Assembly (NCBI GenBank): GCA_944389105.1
Contig: CALXLD010000022.1
Location: forward strand, 186,001-250,000
Length of the DNA stretch: 64,000 nt
DNA from: an uncultured Spirochaetaceae bacterium
GTDB lineage: Bacteria > Spirochaetota > Spirochaetia > Sphaerochaetales > Sphaerochaetaceae
Direction of reading: 5' to 3'
The notes beneath the pieces were generated by a model. It saw nothing but the letters and a program-made list of their open reading frames with translations. It did no database searches and was not told where the DNA came from. Both the position numbers and the translations under genes were made by a program. Below are positions 1 through 8,388 of the stretch, piece after piece (positions within the stretch are counted from its first letter, which is position 1; every line of letters starts with the position of its first letter).

Positions 1-144
1 TATTGCCCTGATCAGCGTAGATTTTCCAGCACCCGAAAGTCCTATTATCGCGACAAATTCCCCGTCCGCTATTGTAAGGTTTACATCCTTCAGGCCAACA
101 GTGCCATTCGGATATACCTTGGTGACATCTTTGAAAACTATCAT
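1..144 (-). CDS. phnC: Phosphonate/phosphate-type ABC transporter ATP-binding protein, PhnC-like (N-terminal part, cut by window edge)
   Basis: Only the first 48 codons are present; the gene runs off the left edge. The protein begins [20 protein letters not shown] and has a Walker A motif GLSGAGKST at about residues 35-43, typical of PhnC-type ATPases that energise uptake of phosphonates or related anions. The start ATG at 144 is preceded by GGAG. It lies just downstream of the PhnD-like binding protein gene on the same strand, so the two are very likely one operon. The substrate cannot be read from sequence. Confidence 0.8.
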   Translation of the reverse strand, partial: MIVFKDVTKVYPNGTVGLKDVNLTIADGEFVAIIGLSGAGKSTLIRAI

Positions 145-191
145 CTTTCTCCATAAAGGGAGGGGAATCCACCCCTCCCATTCAGCATATT

Positions 192-1235
192 TTATACGCC
201 AGTGTTCCTCATGATATCCTGAGCAATTCTCTCGTTATCATAATCAGAAGATGTTGCTGGAAGATATCCTGTATGGCTGTAAATCGCGATTACATTTCTT
301 CCTTCCTCTGTCTTGTTGAGGTTCATGAAAGCTGTCTGGAGAGCTGAGACAAACTCCGGAGTAATCGTCCTGCTTGTCTTTGACACACAGACTGTATCGT
401 TATAGATCATCGGAGTTACGCCTACAAGATCTGTCTCTGTCCAGATATCCTGAGTGCGGCCGAATGTAGTAACCCAGTCCTCCTCATAGTCTCTTCTGGC
501 ATCTGCGAATGTGCAGAGGACATCTACCTGGCCGGAAGCAAGGCGTGCAAAGGCTGATGGATATGAATCAACCTGAACTGTATGCTGAAGATCGCCGATT
601 GTCTTTCCATCATAATTATCCATAAGCCAGATTGTAGGATATACATAACCAGCAGAACTTGTAGAGCTCATTACAGCCCAGTTAGCAGAATTGAGATCAT
701 CCCATGTAAGAGTCTCGCCAGCATTCACCTTTGCTGCAAGTTCCTGTCCCTTTGCAGAAGGTCCGGCAATGATCAGAGCACGGTATCCGACAGCCTGATT
801 ATCGCTTGCTGTTATAGGCTCATTGCTGTTCCAGTCCCTTGGATCATCGCTATCAACGGAAAGACCATCGCGTGTTGCTGTCAGAATTACATCGCAGCCA
901 TCCTCATAAAGGATGTATGTATTTGCAGGCATACCTACAGCCACATCAGCGGTTCCTGCTGAAAGCGCAATACCTACAGCCTCATAGTTTGTTCCTACAG
1001 AAATATTTACATTCTCTACATCGTAACCTAGAGAAGCGAGTTCTGTTGTAAGGAGATTCTTCAGCGGTTCTGTAACCATGATGATCTCGCTTGGCTCACG
1101 GGATGGAACATACATGATGTTAAGATCGCGGATAACAGTGTTTCCTGACTCCGATACGGCAGCTTCAGAACTGCCCTGTGCAAACAGGCTGAGCGCCATA
1201 AGCGCAACAGCGAAGACCATTAAAGCCTTTTTCAT
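192..1235 (-). CDS. phnD: PhnD-family phosphonate/phosphate ABC transporter substrate-binding protein
   Basis: A 347-residue exported binding protein of the PhnD/SsuA/transferrin-like fold. A hydrophobic signal sequence (residues 1-20) ends in LFAQGSSEA with no lipobox cysteine, so signal peptidase I processing is inferred. The mature part has the alternating alpha/beta pattern of the family, with [14 protein letters not shown] at about 100 and a central [15 protein letters not shown] that resembles the ligand-binding SxxSxSG loop of PhnD proteins. It sits between a LacI gene (4-bp overlap) and the PhnC ATPase. The ligand could be a phosphonate, phosphite or another small anion. Confidence 0.82.
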   Translation of the reverse strand: MKKALMVFAVALMALSLFAQGSSEAAVSESGNTVIRDLNIMYVPSREPSEIIMVTEPLKNLLTTELASLGYDVENVNISVGTNYEAVGIALSAGTADVAVGMPANTYILYEDGCDVILTATRDGLSVDSDDPRDWNSNEPITASDNQAVGYRALIIAGPSAKGQELAAKVNAGETLTWDDLNSANWAVMSSTSSAGYVYPTIWLMDNYDGKTIGDLQHTVQVDSYPSAFARLASGQVDVLCTFADARRDYEEDWVTTFGRTQDIWTETDLVGVTPMIYNDTVCVSKTSRTITPEFVSALQTAFMNLNKTEEGRNVIAIYSHTGYLPATSSDYDNERIAQDIMRNTGV

Positions 1236-2164
1236 TTTTGTTCTCCTTGCTTCAATGAAGCTGTATTTTCTGAAAGACGAGCCGGACAGAAAACACTCAT
1301 GCTCTGCCCTCTTTCACCTTTCATCTTCTCTGATAGCATCCTGAAAGCTGTGAGCCAGACATCATCTGTGAAGATCCTCAGCTCAAGCCCCTTCTCCACC
1401 GCACCGGGGAAGAAATTATTATATGTTACTGTAACTGCTCTTGATTTCCGCTCTTCAAGTGCCCTGAAAACACCTTTCGCGGTATCTGGATCTGAGATGA
1501 ATATTCCATCAGGAAGCTTTTCCATTGCCATTACTTCCTTATATCCGGAATCCGCTTCCATTGTTCCTATCCGGAACCATTCCTCCCTAAATAGGCCATT
1601 TGCATCAAGAAGGCTTCTGAATTCTTCGGCCCTTCTTTTCCCGATAACAGATGAAGATCTTCTGTACAGTCCTCCAACGTATCCGATATCCCTGATGCCA
1701 CCTGCAAGGAAATAATCCATAACCTGCTTCTCTGCATTGCTATAGTCAATCATTATGGAATCATAGGAGTAATCCGAACCGGTATTGTTTATCAGCAGAA
1801 GGCTCTCTGAAATGCTCTGGAAATAGGAAATCTCATCAGCTGAGAACTCCCCAAGCGCAATAACGCCATCAGCACCTTCAGGGGACAGGGAAAGCTGAAA
1901 ACCCCTCATCCTTGCGTTCGGCTCAAGAAAGGAGAGGAGCTTCTTCTCAAACCCCGGCTTCTCGACAGGGGAAAGAGAAAGAAACACATGGTTCTGCGTT
2001 CCTCTTCTCTGTCTAGGAGTTTTATAGCCAACTCTTACAGCCTCTGCTTCTACCGCTTTTCTGACAGTATCTGTTACAGATAGCGTAGGGTCCTCATTCA
2101 GAACCCTGGAAACTGTTGCGGGAGAAACTCCGCACCTTGCTGCAATGTCCTTTATACCTGCCAT
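1232..2164 (-). CDS. LacI-family transcriptional regulator
   Basis: The N-terminus MAGIKDIAARCGVSPATVSR is a clear LacI helix-turn-helix, followed by a shortened periplasmic-binding-protein-like effector domain (about residues 55-310). I place the start at the ATG at 2164 because it aligns with the family and has AGGA just upstream; the longer frame begins with a GTG at 2182 without a ribosome site. The stop overlaps the start of the PhnD-like gene by 4 bp, so the regulator is the first gene of the transporter operon and probably controls it in response to its substrate. A LacI repressor leading a PhnD/PhnC operon is unusual. The upstream DNA contains the direct repeat TTTACTGAA / TTTACTAAA on this strand (about 2206-2227), a possible operator. 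Confidence 0.88.
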   Translation of the reverse strand: MAGIKDIAARCGVSPATVSRVLNEDPTLSVTDTVRKAVEAEAVRVGYKTPRQRRGTQNHVFLSLSPVEKPGFEKKLLSFLEPNARMRGFQLSLSPEGADGVIALGEFSADEISYFQSISESLLLINNTGSDYSYDSIMIDYSNAEKQVMDYFLAGGIRDIGYVGGLYRRSSSVIGKRRAEEFRSLLDANGLFREEWFRIGTMEADSGYKEVMAMEKLPDGIFISDPDTAKGVFRALEERKSRAVTVTYNNFFPGAVEKGLELRIFTDDVWLTAFRMLSEKMKGERGQSMSVFCPARLSENTASLKQGEQK

Positions 2165-2280
2165 TCTTCCTGTATTAGACACTGGAGAGCGAAGACTGTC
2201 AAATCATTTAGTAAAATTCAGTAAAATATTAACAGCTTATTAACATCTGCTTCATAAAAGGGAAACATCTCGCAGAATAA

Positions 2281-3081
2281 ATGCTAATTGGGTATTATCA
2301 GGACATGGAAGCATTCAGAATAGAGCATGCGGATGTGCGGCGTGACGGGAAATACATACTCTCGGATGTCTCAATAAAAGCAGATATCGGGGAGCATATC
2401 GCAGTCATAGGACCAAATGGGGCTGGGAAATCCACGCTTATAGATGTAATAGACAGGAGAGTCTATCCGCTTGCGACTGAAAGATACAGATCGGCGCTGT
2501 TCGGCGAAGAAAGATGGATCGTATCTGAGCTCAGGATAAAGATCGGACATGTCTCACCAGGCCAGGATGAATTCTTCAGGACAACATACACTGCAAGGGA
2601 AATAGTTGCCTCCGGTCTTCATGCATCCCTCGGTTTTGACTTCCATCACAATATAGATCCCAGCGACTGGGAAAGAGCTGATGAAGAACTGGAAAAGGTC
2701 TCGATGCTTGATAAGAAGGACAGGACGATGAACACTCTCTCCACCGGCGAAATGAGAAGAGTCCTTCTTGCAAGAGCTGCAATAACCTCTCCATCGATAC
2801 TTCTTCTGGATGAAGCCACCGCCGGTCTTGATTTTCCGTCAAGAGCTGATCTGAGGGATACGATATCTGGCTATGCAACAGAAAAAAGGACTATCGTAAT
2901 GGTGACGCATGAGCTTTCAGAGATAATCCCCGCAATAAACAGGATTGTCCTGATGAAGGACGGAAGAATCGTTATGGATGGGACAAAGGAAGATACACTA
3001 AGAGAAGATATCCTCTCTGATCTATACTCAAGGAAAGTCCACATTGCAGAAGCCGACGGGATTTATACTGCATTCTGCTAG
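2281..3081 (+). CDS. ABC transporter ATP-binding protein, ModF/YlmA-like stand-alone ATPase
   Basis: A 266-residue single-domain ABC ATPase. Visible motifs are Walker A GPNGAGKST, signature LSTGEMRRVLLARA, Walker B ILLLDEATAGLD and the switch histidine in VTHEL. The sequence between them resembles the ModF/YlmA branch used in metal or oxyanion uptake, but no permease or binding protein is next to it, so the substrate is unknown. The ATG at 2281 has no good ribosome site; an in-frame ATG at 2305, giving MEAFRIEHADV, is the alternative start and fits the family better. It is followed 9 bp later by an oxidoreductase gene and is divergent from the LacI gene. Confidence 0.8.
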   Translation: MLIGYYQDMEAFRIEHADVRRDGKYILSDVSIKADIGEHIAVIGPNGAGKSTLIDVIDRRVYPLATERYRSALFGEERWIVSELRIKIGHVSPGQDEFFRTTYTAREIVASGLHASLGFDFHHNIDPSDWERADEELEKVSMLDKKDRTMNTLSTGEMRRVLLARAAITSPSILLLDEATAGLDFPSRADLRDTISGYATEKRTIVMVTHELSEIIPAINRIVLMKDGRIVMDGTKEDTLREDILSDLYSRKVHIAEADGIYTAFC

Positions 3082-3090
3082 GAGGTAAAA

Positions 3091-4260
3091 ATGCACTCAG
3101 CAGCAATCATTGGAACAGGATCAATAGGAAGAGTCCATGCAGAAGCTTTTCATAAAGACAGCAGATGCAGAATAGCTGCGCTCTGCAGCAGGACAACATC
3201 GAAATGCGATGAGATAATCTCAGATCTTATGCCGGAAGAAAAGGAGAGAATCACAATAACAGATGACTGGCACAGCCTGCTCAGCAGAAGCGACATAGAC
3301 ATAGTCTCAATCGCATTGCCTCCAGCACTTCATAAGGATGTGACTATTGCTTTCCTGAAAAGCGGCAAACACGTTCTTCTTGAAAAGCCGATGGCACTGA
3401 CTCTTGAGGAAGAAGATGAAATCATAGAAGCAGAGAAAGAAAGCGGAAAGAAGCTGGGAATCATCTTCCAGAACAGGTATTACAGCAATATCCAGAGAGC
3501 AAAGAAGATGCTCAGCGATGGGTATTTCGGGAAAATCCTTTCGGTAGATGTCACATCCCACTGGTTCAGAGGAGCGAATTATCACAATCTCTACTGGAGA
3601 GGAACCTGGGAAAGCGAAGGCGGCGGCTGCCTTACAAGCCAGGGAGTCCATCAGGTGGACATGCTGCTCTGGTTCATGGGAGGACTTCCGGAAAGTATTA
3701 CTGCAATCATGGACAACAGGACCCATACAAACAGCGAGACCGAAGATGAGGGAATGGCTTTTATGCGGTTTCCTGGCAAAGCTCTCGGTTCACTGACTTT
3801 CTCCTTATCTGATATGGATGAATTCCAGGGATTCAGATTCCAGTGCGAGAAAGCCGCATTCACAATCCCCTCATGGTCTTTAAGCGTGAAGAAGCCTCAG
3901 CCGAATGGATATCCTGAAGATGACGAAGAGGAAAGGGAGAGACTTCAGAGGATCTTCGATTCAATTCCTCTGCAGGAAAAAGAAGGACATGACAGGGCTG
4001 TATCAAGCTTCATCGATGCCGTGGATAATGACACAGCACCGGATGCAACAAGTCTTGATGGAAGGAATGCGACAGAGTTCATCGATGCTTTCTATCTTTC
4101 GGCAGCAACTGAAAAGAGAGTATCTTTTCCGCTTGGAAAGGACTCTCCGGTGTATACAAAGGAAGGACTGGTCAGCACAATGCCGAGATTCTTCAGCAAA
4201 ACCATAAGCACGGAAAGCCAGAAAGGCAGAATGACACTTGGAAGCGCTTCAAAGAAGTGA
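3091..4260 (+). CDS. Gfo/Idh/MocA-family NAD(P)-dependent oxidoreductase
   Basis: 389 residues with the Rossmann glycine motif GTGSIGRVHAEAF at the N-terminus and the family EKP motif (LLEKPMALT) near residue 97, followed by the larger C-terminal alpha/beta substrate domain with GGGCLTSQGVHQVDMLLW. Members oxidise or reduce sugars and cyclitols at a hydroxyl group using NAD(P). The start has an excellent ribosome site (AGGAGG, 5 bases before the ATG). The gene follows the ABC ATPase closely and may be cotranscribed. The exact sugar substrate is not evident. Confidence 0.87.
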   Translation: MHSAAIIGTGSIGRVHAEAFHKDSRCRIAALCSRTTSKCDEIISDLMPEEKERITITDDWHSLLSRSDIDIVSIALPPALHKDVTIAFLKSGKHVLLEKPMALTLEEEDEIIEAEKESGKKLGIIFQNRYYSNIQRAKKMLSDGYFGKILSVDVTSHWFRGANYHNLYWRGTWESEGGGCLTSQGVHQVDMLLWFMGGLPESITAIMDNRTHTNSETEDEGMAFMRFPGKALGSLTFSLSDMDEFQGFRFQCEKAAFTIPSWSLSVKKPQPNGYPEDDEEERERLQRIFDSIPLQEKEGHDRAVSSFIDAVDNDTAPDATSLDGRNATEFIDAFYLSAATEKRVSFPLGKDSPVYTKEGLVSTMPRFFSKTISTESQKGRMTLGSASKK

Positions 4261-4312
4261 TTTATGCACGAAAGCTCCTCTTTCTAGGGTATAATAACAG
4301 CAGGAGGAGCTT

Positions 4313-4864
4313 ATGCGAGCAAATATCATAATACACTCCATTTCGGGCAATCTTTATCTGATTGCGACCACTTTTGCGGAAAAACTGAAGGCCCGTGGAA
4401 TTGATACCCGTATCTACAGGGTCTCCGATCCCGATCTGCATCTTGCCGCAAATGAGAAAACAGAGGCTATTGAATACTACGAGGAGATAACATCACTCCC
4501 TGAGGCAACAACAGAAAAGCTCAGTTCTGCAGATATCATAATAATCGGAACTCCTTCACGATTCGGTATGCCTACAGCAGAGATGAAGGCTTTTCTCGAT
4601 TCAACATGGCAGATGTATCTGAAAGAAGCCTTAAGCGGAAAGAAGTTCTATGCATTCTCTTCTTCCACTGTAGGAGAAGATGACGGGCTGAGAGCTGTTT
4701 CAGGTCTTTATAAATGGGCTGAGATGATGCACCTCTTCCCGATTCCTTTTGAACCGTATGTGCATCTTGAGAGCGAGATGATGCCACGGCGTCCATCGGA
4801 CATGATAGATGAAATCGCCGAACATCTTTCTGAAATGGCAACGCTCCCTGATTTAGGTTTTTGA
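4313..4864 (+). CDS. Flavodoxin-family NAD(P)H:quinone oxidoreductase-like protein (WrbA-like)
   Basis: 183 residues with a flavodoxin-like fold. SISGNLYLIATTFAEKL near the N-terminus corresponds to the FMN phosphate loop, and GTPSRFGMPTAEMKAFLDST near residue 83 is the hallmark WrbA/NQO segment. Such proteins use FMN to reduce quinones by two electrons, or act as flavodoxins. A strong ribosome site (AGGAGG) precedes the ATG, and TATAAT at 4290-4295 could be a -10 element, though I see no good -35. The 3' end overlaps the convergent ParB-like gene by 12 bp. Confidence 0.78.
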   Translation: MRANIIIHSISGNLYLIATTFAEKLKARGIDTRIYRVSDPDLHLAANEKTEAIEYYEEITSLPEATTEKLSSADIIIIGTPSRFGMPTAEMKAFLDSTWQMYLKEALSGKKFYAFSSSTVGEDDGLRAVSGLYKWAEMMHLFPIPFEPYVHLESEMMPRRPSDMIDEIAEHLSEMATLPDLGF

Positions 4865-5758
4865 TATCTTTCCAAGATAATAAGCTATGTAGCGTTCAAG
4901 GCGGTGGAAGACTCCCTTCCCCCGCTCTTTTCCTGCTTTTCTGACAGCTTCGGCAGCACTGATGCTTCCATCCTGCCTTTTATATTCATCCCAGCGTCTG
5001 ACAAGCCACATGTACATATCGCCCTCACTCTGGCCAGGGAAGGCAGCAAGCAGATGCTCTGCCCTTATTTCCTGGACTATCGGGGAATATACATTCTTAT
5101 ACCAGCTTTTCGCAGCTTCCTCGAAGCTGATTTCATGATCGATATCCTGATTGATGTAATATTTATGGACAAGGATATGATTAACCATCTCTGGATAGGA
5201 ACCAGGAGTTGTGAAGACTATGTCCCCCATAGGAAGGTATGATGGCTTGTACTGGGATATGAACATATTCCGTTCATAATCAACAACCCTGTCCTTCAGC
5301 TCCTTCATTGACATCCCTGGGTTAATAGGAATTTCGGTATCAAGCTCAACAACTTCAGCATCGATATATTCAACGCCCTGTGCCTTTGCAACCGATACCC
5401 TATGGTTGCCATCGCGAACGAAGTAATATCCGCCGAGGCTATATACGGAAATCGGAGGAAGAATCACATCGTTGATGACTGCAGTATCAATACTGCACCA
5501 GCGGCTTCTCAGCTGCTCCCGCTTCGGAAAGAAAGCAGATGAGAAATCATGATACCGTCCTTCCGAGCCTATAATCCTGTTCACCGGAATTGTCCGCATC
5601 CCCAGATAAGTCTCAGACTTTGGCTTGATTATGGATGTGACTTCATAAAATGACAGAAGATCATTGTTCTTCCATGTCAATGCGGAAAGAAGCCCCTGGA
5701 ATTTCGCTTTACGTTTTGCTTTGGAAAAGTCTTCCATTGCCGTTGACTCAATCGCCAT
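4853..5758 (-). CDS. ParB/sulfiredoxin-fold domain protein
   Basis: 301 residues. The recognisable part is VRDGNHRVSVAKAQGVEYID at about residues 115-134, the ParB/Srx GxHR motif with its surrounding helix, here in a protein that has no ParB helix-turn-helix that I can see. Related stand-alone ParB-like proteins occur in many anaerobes without a settled function; nucleotide binding or hydrolysis is inferred from the motif only. It starts 11 bp inside the end of the metallophosphoesterase gene, so the two are translated as a pair. A chromosome-partition role is unlikely here because no ParA is adjacent. Confidence 0.65.
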   Translation of the reverse strand: MAIESTAMEDFSKAKRKAKFQGLLSALTWKNNDLLSFYEVTSIIKPKSETYLGMRTIPVNRIIGSEGRYHDFSSAFFPKREQLRSRWCSIDTAVINDVILPPISVYSLGGYYFVRDGNHRVSVAKAQGVEYIDAEVVELDTEIPINPGMSMKELKDRVVDYERNMFISQYKPSYLPMGDIVFTTPGSYPEMVNHILVHKYYINQDIDHEISFEEAAKSWYKNVYSPIVQEIRAEHLLAAFPGQSEGDMYMWLVRRWDEYKRQDGSISAAEAVRKAGKERGKGVFHRLERYIAYYLGKISKT

Positions 5759-6449
5759 ATCCCTTCCCTAATGTCTCATCCTCAAGGATGTAGTTCTTAT
5801 ATATATTGATTACTTTTGTCCCGCAGTACTCAGACACACGCGGTGCATTGATATCATCAAGATGAACATGTCCATGAAGAAGATAGCGTGGTCTGAACTT
5901 TTCCATGAACTGCAGGAAACAATCAAATCCTTTGTGGCAGAGATCTTCCCCATCCCCCATTCCTCTCGGAGGAGCATGGGTTATGAGGATATCAAGAGCC
6001 CGGCCATATCGCTTTTTGTTATACATCAGACGTGGTATAAGTCTGTTGATCCTCCATTGCATCTGGCGTTCCGTATACTGGCTGTCTCCGTAGTTGTAAA
6101 GCATCGAACCGCCCAGTCCCATGATGATGAGATCATGATTCTTGTCATAAATGCATTTACCGTCAACAAAGCAGCCTCCGAATGATGGGAGAGCATGGGC
6201 GTTACGTGCATAGGCTGCACTGGAAAATTCATCCCGTGAGCTTCCCTTCATCATCCTGCCGAACTCTTCAAGATTATGATTGCCATAGACATACCATACA
6301 TCTTTCTTAAGCATTGTCTGGATATAATCGTAATATCTCAAAGGAAGATCGCCAGCAGAAATGACGAAATCAACATCCCTGTAGAGCTCAGGGGCTACGG
6401 AAGAATATATCAGAGTATCTGTCGCATCAGAAATGCATAGGATCTTCAT
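5748..6449 (-). CDS. Calcineurin-like metallophosphoesterase
   Basis: 233 residues with the metal-binding motifs of the calcineurin-like fold in order: SDATD near the N-terminus (the usual DxH is changed to D-A-T-D), SAGDL (33), YGNHN (about 55), THAPP (about 157) and HGHVH (about 197). It should hydrolyse a phosphoester using a two-metal centre; the substrate is unknown. The first motif lacks the histidine of the canonical DxH, which may alter metal binding. It is upstream of, and overlapping with, the ParB-like gene, so the two products probably act on the same pathway. Confidence 0.8.
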   Translation of the reverse strand: MKILCISDATDTLIYSSVAPELYRDVDFVISAGDLPLRYYDYIQTMLKKDVWYVYGNHNLEEFGRMMKGSSRDEFSSAAYARNAHALPSFGGCFVDGKCIYDKNHDLIIMGLGGSMLYNYGDSQYTERQMQWRINRLIPRLMYNKKRYGRALDILITHAPPRGMGDGEDLCHKGFDCFLQFMEKFRPRYLLHGHVHLDDINAPRVSEYCGTKVINIYKNYILEDETLGKGYGD

Positions 6450-6561
6450 AACCTGTGCTGATTATCATGGAGTTTAGGATTTTTGGAAAGCCCCCGCTTT
6501 TCATGGCAGAAATAGTCGGACATCCTTAACCCAGACTAAAGACATTGATTGCAATGGAAGG

Positions 6562-6584
6562 AAAAAGGCCGCCCGCAGGCGACC
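6562..6584 (-). terminator. Rho-independent terminator after the purine nucleoside phosphorylase gene
   Basis: On the minus strand a 7-bp G+C stem (GGTCGCC / GGCGGCC with one G-U pair) around a 4-base loop is followed by TTTTT. It lies 6 bp beyond the stop of the nucleoside phosphorylase gene, closing the purine operon. Confidence 0.8.
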
Positions 6585-6589
6585 CCCAG

Positions 6590-7426
6590 TCAAAGCCTAT
6601 CATCAGGCCATCGCTTAACAATCTCTCTGACAAGAGAAGAGAATGTCTTCTTCACCCTCTCCCCCGTCTCAAGGACTTCTTCATGGTTAAGGGGCTGATC
6701 GAGAATACCAGCTGCCATGTTTGTGAGACAGCTTATGCCAATTGTATGCATTCTCATGTGGGAAGCTGCAATAGCTTCAGGAACTGTCGACATACCAACT
6801 GCATCAGCTCCGGCAAGGCGGGCGAACCGCACCTCGGCAGCAGTCTCGAAAGAAGGCCCTGTAAAAAGCATATAGACACCTTTCCTGACCGATATCCCTA
6901 TATCAGAAGCAGCCTTCTCTGCAACAGCCAGAAGCTCTTTATCATATGCCTGTGTCATATCAAAGAAGCGGGAACCAAGCTCATCAGGATTCTTTCCCCT
7001 GAGAGGATTCTCAGCTATCAGCTTGATATGGTCGGCAATAAGCATAAGGTCCCCTGCCTTCCACTCCTTATTGACACATCCTGCTGCATTTGTGAGGAAG
7101 AGACCATTTATACCTAGCATCTTCATAGTGCGTATCGGATAGACAACTTCATCCATTGAATACCCTTCATAGTAATGGAATCTTCCCTGCATGCAGAGAA
7201 CTGTTCTTCCTTCAAGTTCACCGATGACAAGTCTTCCTTTGTGTCCAGGCACCGTTGATACCGGGAAATGCGGAATATCATGATAATCAATAACAACGGC
7301 ATTCTCTATTGAATCTGCCATATCACCGAGACCTGATCCAAGAATCAGTCCGATTACAGGCTTTCTTCCATCAAGCCTGGACTCTATATATGCTTTCGAT
7401 TCTGAAAGCATTTCCATAAGATCCAT
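6590..7426 (-). CDS. punA: Purine-nucleoside phosphorylase (trimeric type)
   Basis: 278 residues, the usual length for the trimeric PNP class. Motifs include LILGSGLGDM (about 22), VPGHKGRL (phosphate site), MQGRFHYYEGY, LTNAAGCVN and SFETAAEVR followed by VGMSTVPEAIAA. It cleaves inosine, guanosine or their deoxy forms with phosphate to base and (deoxy)ribose-1-phosphate in the cytoplasm. It is the last gene of the operon that begins with the PnrA-type binding protein, 8 bp behind the second permease, which strongly supports the transporter being a purine nucleoside importer. Confidence 0.93.
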   Translation of the reverse strand: MDLMEMLSESKAYIESRLDGRKPVIGLILGSGLGDMADSIENAVVIDYHDIPHFPVSTVPGHKGRLVIGELEGRTVLCMQGRFHYYEGYSMDEVVYPIRTMKMLGINGLFLTNAAGCVNKEWKAGDLMLIADHIKLIAENPLRGKNPDELGSRFFDMTQAYDKELLAVAEKAASDIGISVRKGVYMLFTGPSFETAAEVRFARLAGADAVGMSTVPEAIAASHMRMHTIGISCLTNMAAGILDQPLNHEEVLETGERVKKTFSSLVREIVKRWPDDRL

Positions 7427-7434
7427 AAATCCTC

Positions 7435-8388
7435 CTAAAATGGTTCTCCCGAAGCAAGCGGAGCCGCGCTCTTCCTGCTAGAGAATATAAGTGCTATCAA
7501 TGTCGCCACATATGGGAACATTCCAAGGTATCCAGTAGGAATGCTCTGGAATATCGGGAAAACCTTTCCCATATTCGCTATTGTCATACACAGTCCGAAG
7601 AAAAATGTTGAGCCAAGAATCCCAAGAGGCTTCCACTGTCCGAAAATAAGCGCAGCAATCGCAAGGAATCCCAGACCGTTTATACCGCTTCCAGCATTAT
7701 ATTCGCCTGCATATGTAACAAGAATACAAGCTCCTCCGATTCCTGACAGAAGACCAGAGGCAAGGACACCTATATATCTCATCTTATGAACATTGACTCC
7801 AGCAGAAGCTACAGCCGAAGGATGCTCTCCACAAGCACGGAGACGAAGACCAAATGATGTCTTATAAAGCAGGAACCATGAAGCACCCCACAGAAGAAGG
7901 CATACCCAGGTTGTCCAATATGTACTTGTAAAGAGAAGAGGACCGATCACAGGTATCTTTGAAAGAACCGGTATATTCTGTCTTACAATTCCCCTGACTA
8001 TCGTTATGTTTCCGCTTCCTGTAATCGTCTGTGCAAGAAAAAGGGTAACTGCTGTAGACAGCATGTTTATCGCGGTTCCGGAAATAACCTGATTCGCTTT
8101 CAGGTTTATAGCCGCAAAAGCATGAAGTACCGAGAGAAGCATTGAAGCAATCATAGCTACCAGTATTCCGATGACAATCGCCAGCGTGAAGCTGAAACCT
8201 GGAATGCTCTGAAGCTTTACGATTGTTGCAGCAGAGGAGAAGACACCGAATAGCATCAGACCCTCAATACAGAGATTCGTGACACCCGAACGTTCTGAAT
8301 ACAATCCACCCAGCGCACCCATAAGAATCGGGATGGTATATGCTATCGCTGATGGTATGATACTTGTAACAACACTCCAGAATTCCAT
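7435..8388 (-). CDS. Nucleoside ABC transporter permease, NupQ/YufQ-like
   Basis: 317 residues, almost entirely hydrophobic with about eight to nine membrane segments, of the BPD_transp_2 permease family. The characteristic opening IPILMGALGGLYSERSGVTNL and the GLRLRACGEHPSAVASAGVN loop match the second permease of BMP-type nucleoside transporters. The start codon overlaps the stop of the upstream permease by one base. It forms the membrane channel together with that protein. Confidence 0.9.
   Translation of the reverse strand: MEFWSVVTSIIPSAIAYTIPILMGALGGLYSERSGVTNLCIEGLMLFGVFSSAATIVKLQSIPGFSFTLAIVIGILVAMIASMLLSVLHAFAAINLKANQVISGTAINMLSTAVTLFLAQTITGSGNITIVRGIVRQNIPVLSKIPVIGPLLFTSTYWTTWVCLLLWGASWFLLYKTSFGLRLRACGEHPSAVASAGVNVHKMRYIGVLASGLLSGIGGACILVTYAGEYNAGSGINGLGFLAIAALIFGQWKPLGILGSTFFFGLCMTIANMGKVFPIFQSIPTGYLGMFPYVATLIALIFSSRKSAAPLASGEPF

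Noticed and set aside
4261..4300. TATAAT at 4290-4295 as a full promoter of the flavodoxin-like gene
   Set aside because: No acceptable -35 lies at 16-18 bp; I mention it only in the gene entry.
6545..7117. A 190-codon plus-strand frame opposite the nucleoside phosphorylase gene
   Set aside because: The minus-strand protein matches all PNP motifs; the plus-strand frame has no family resemblance.
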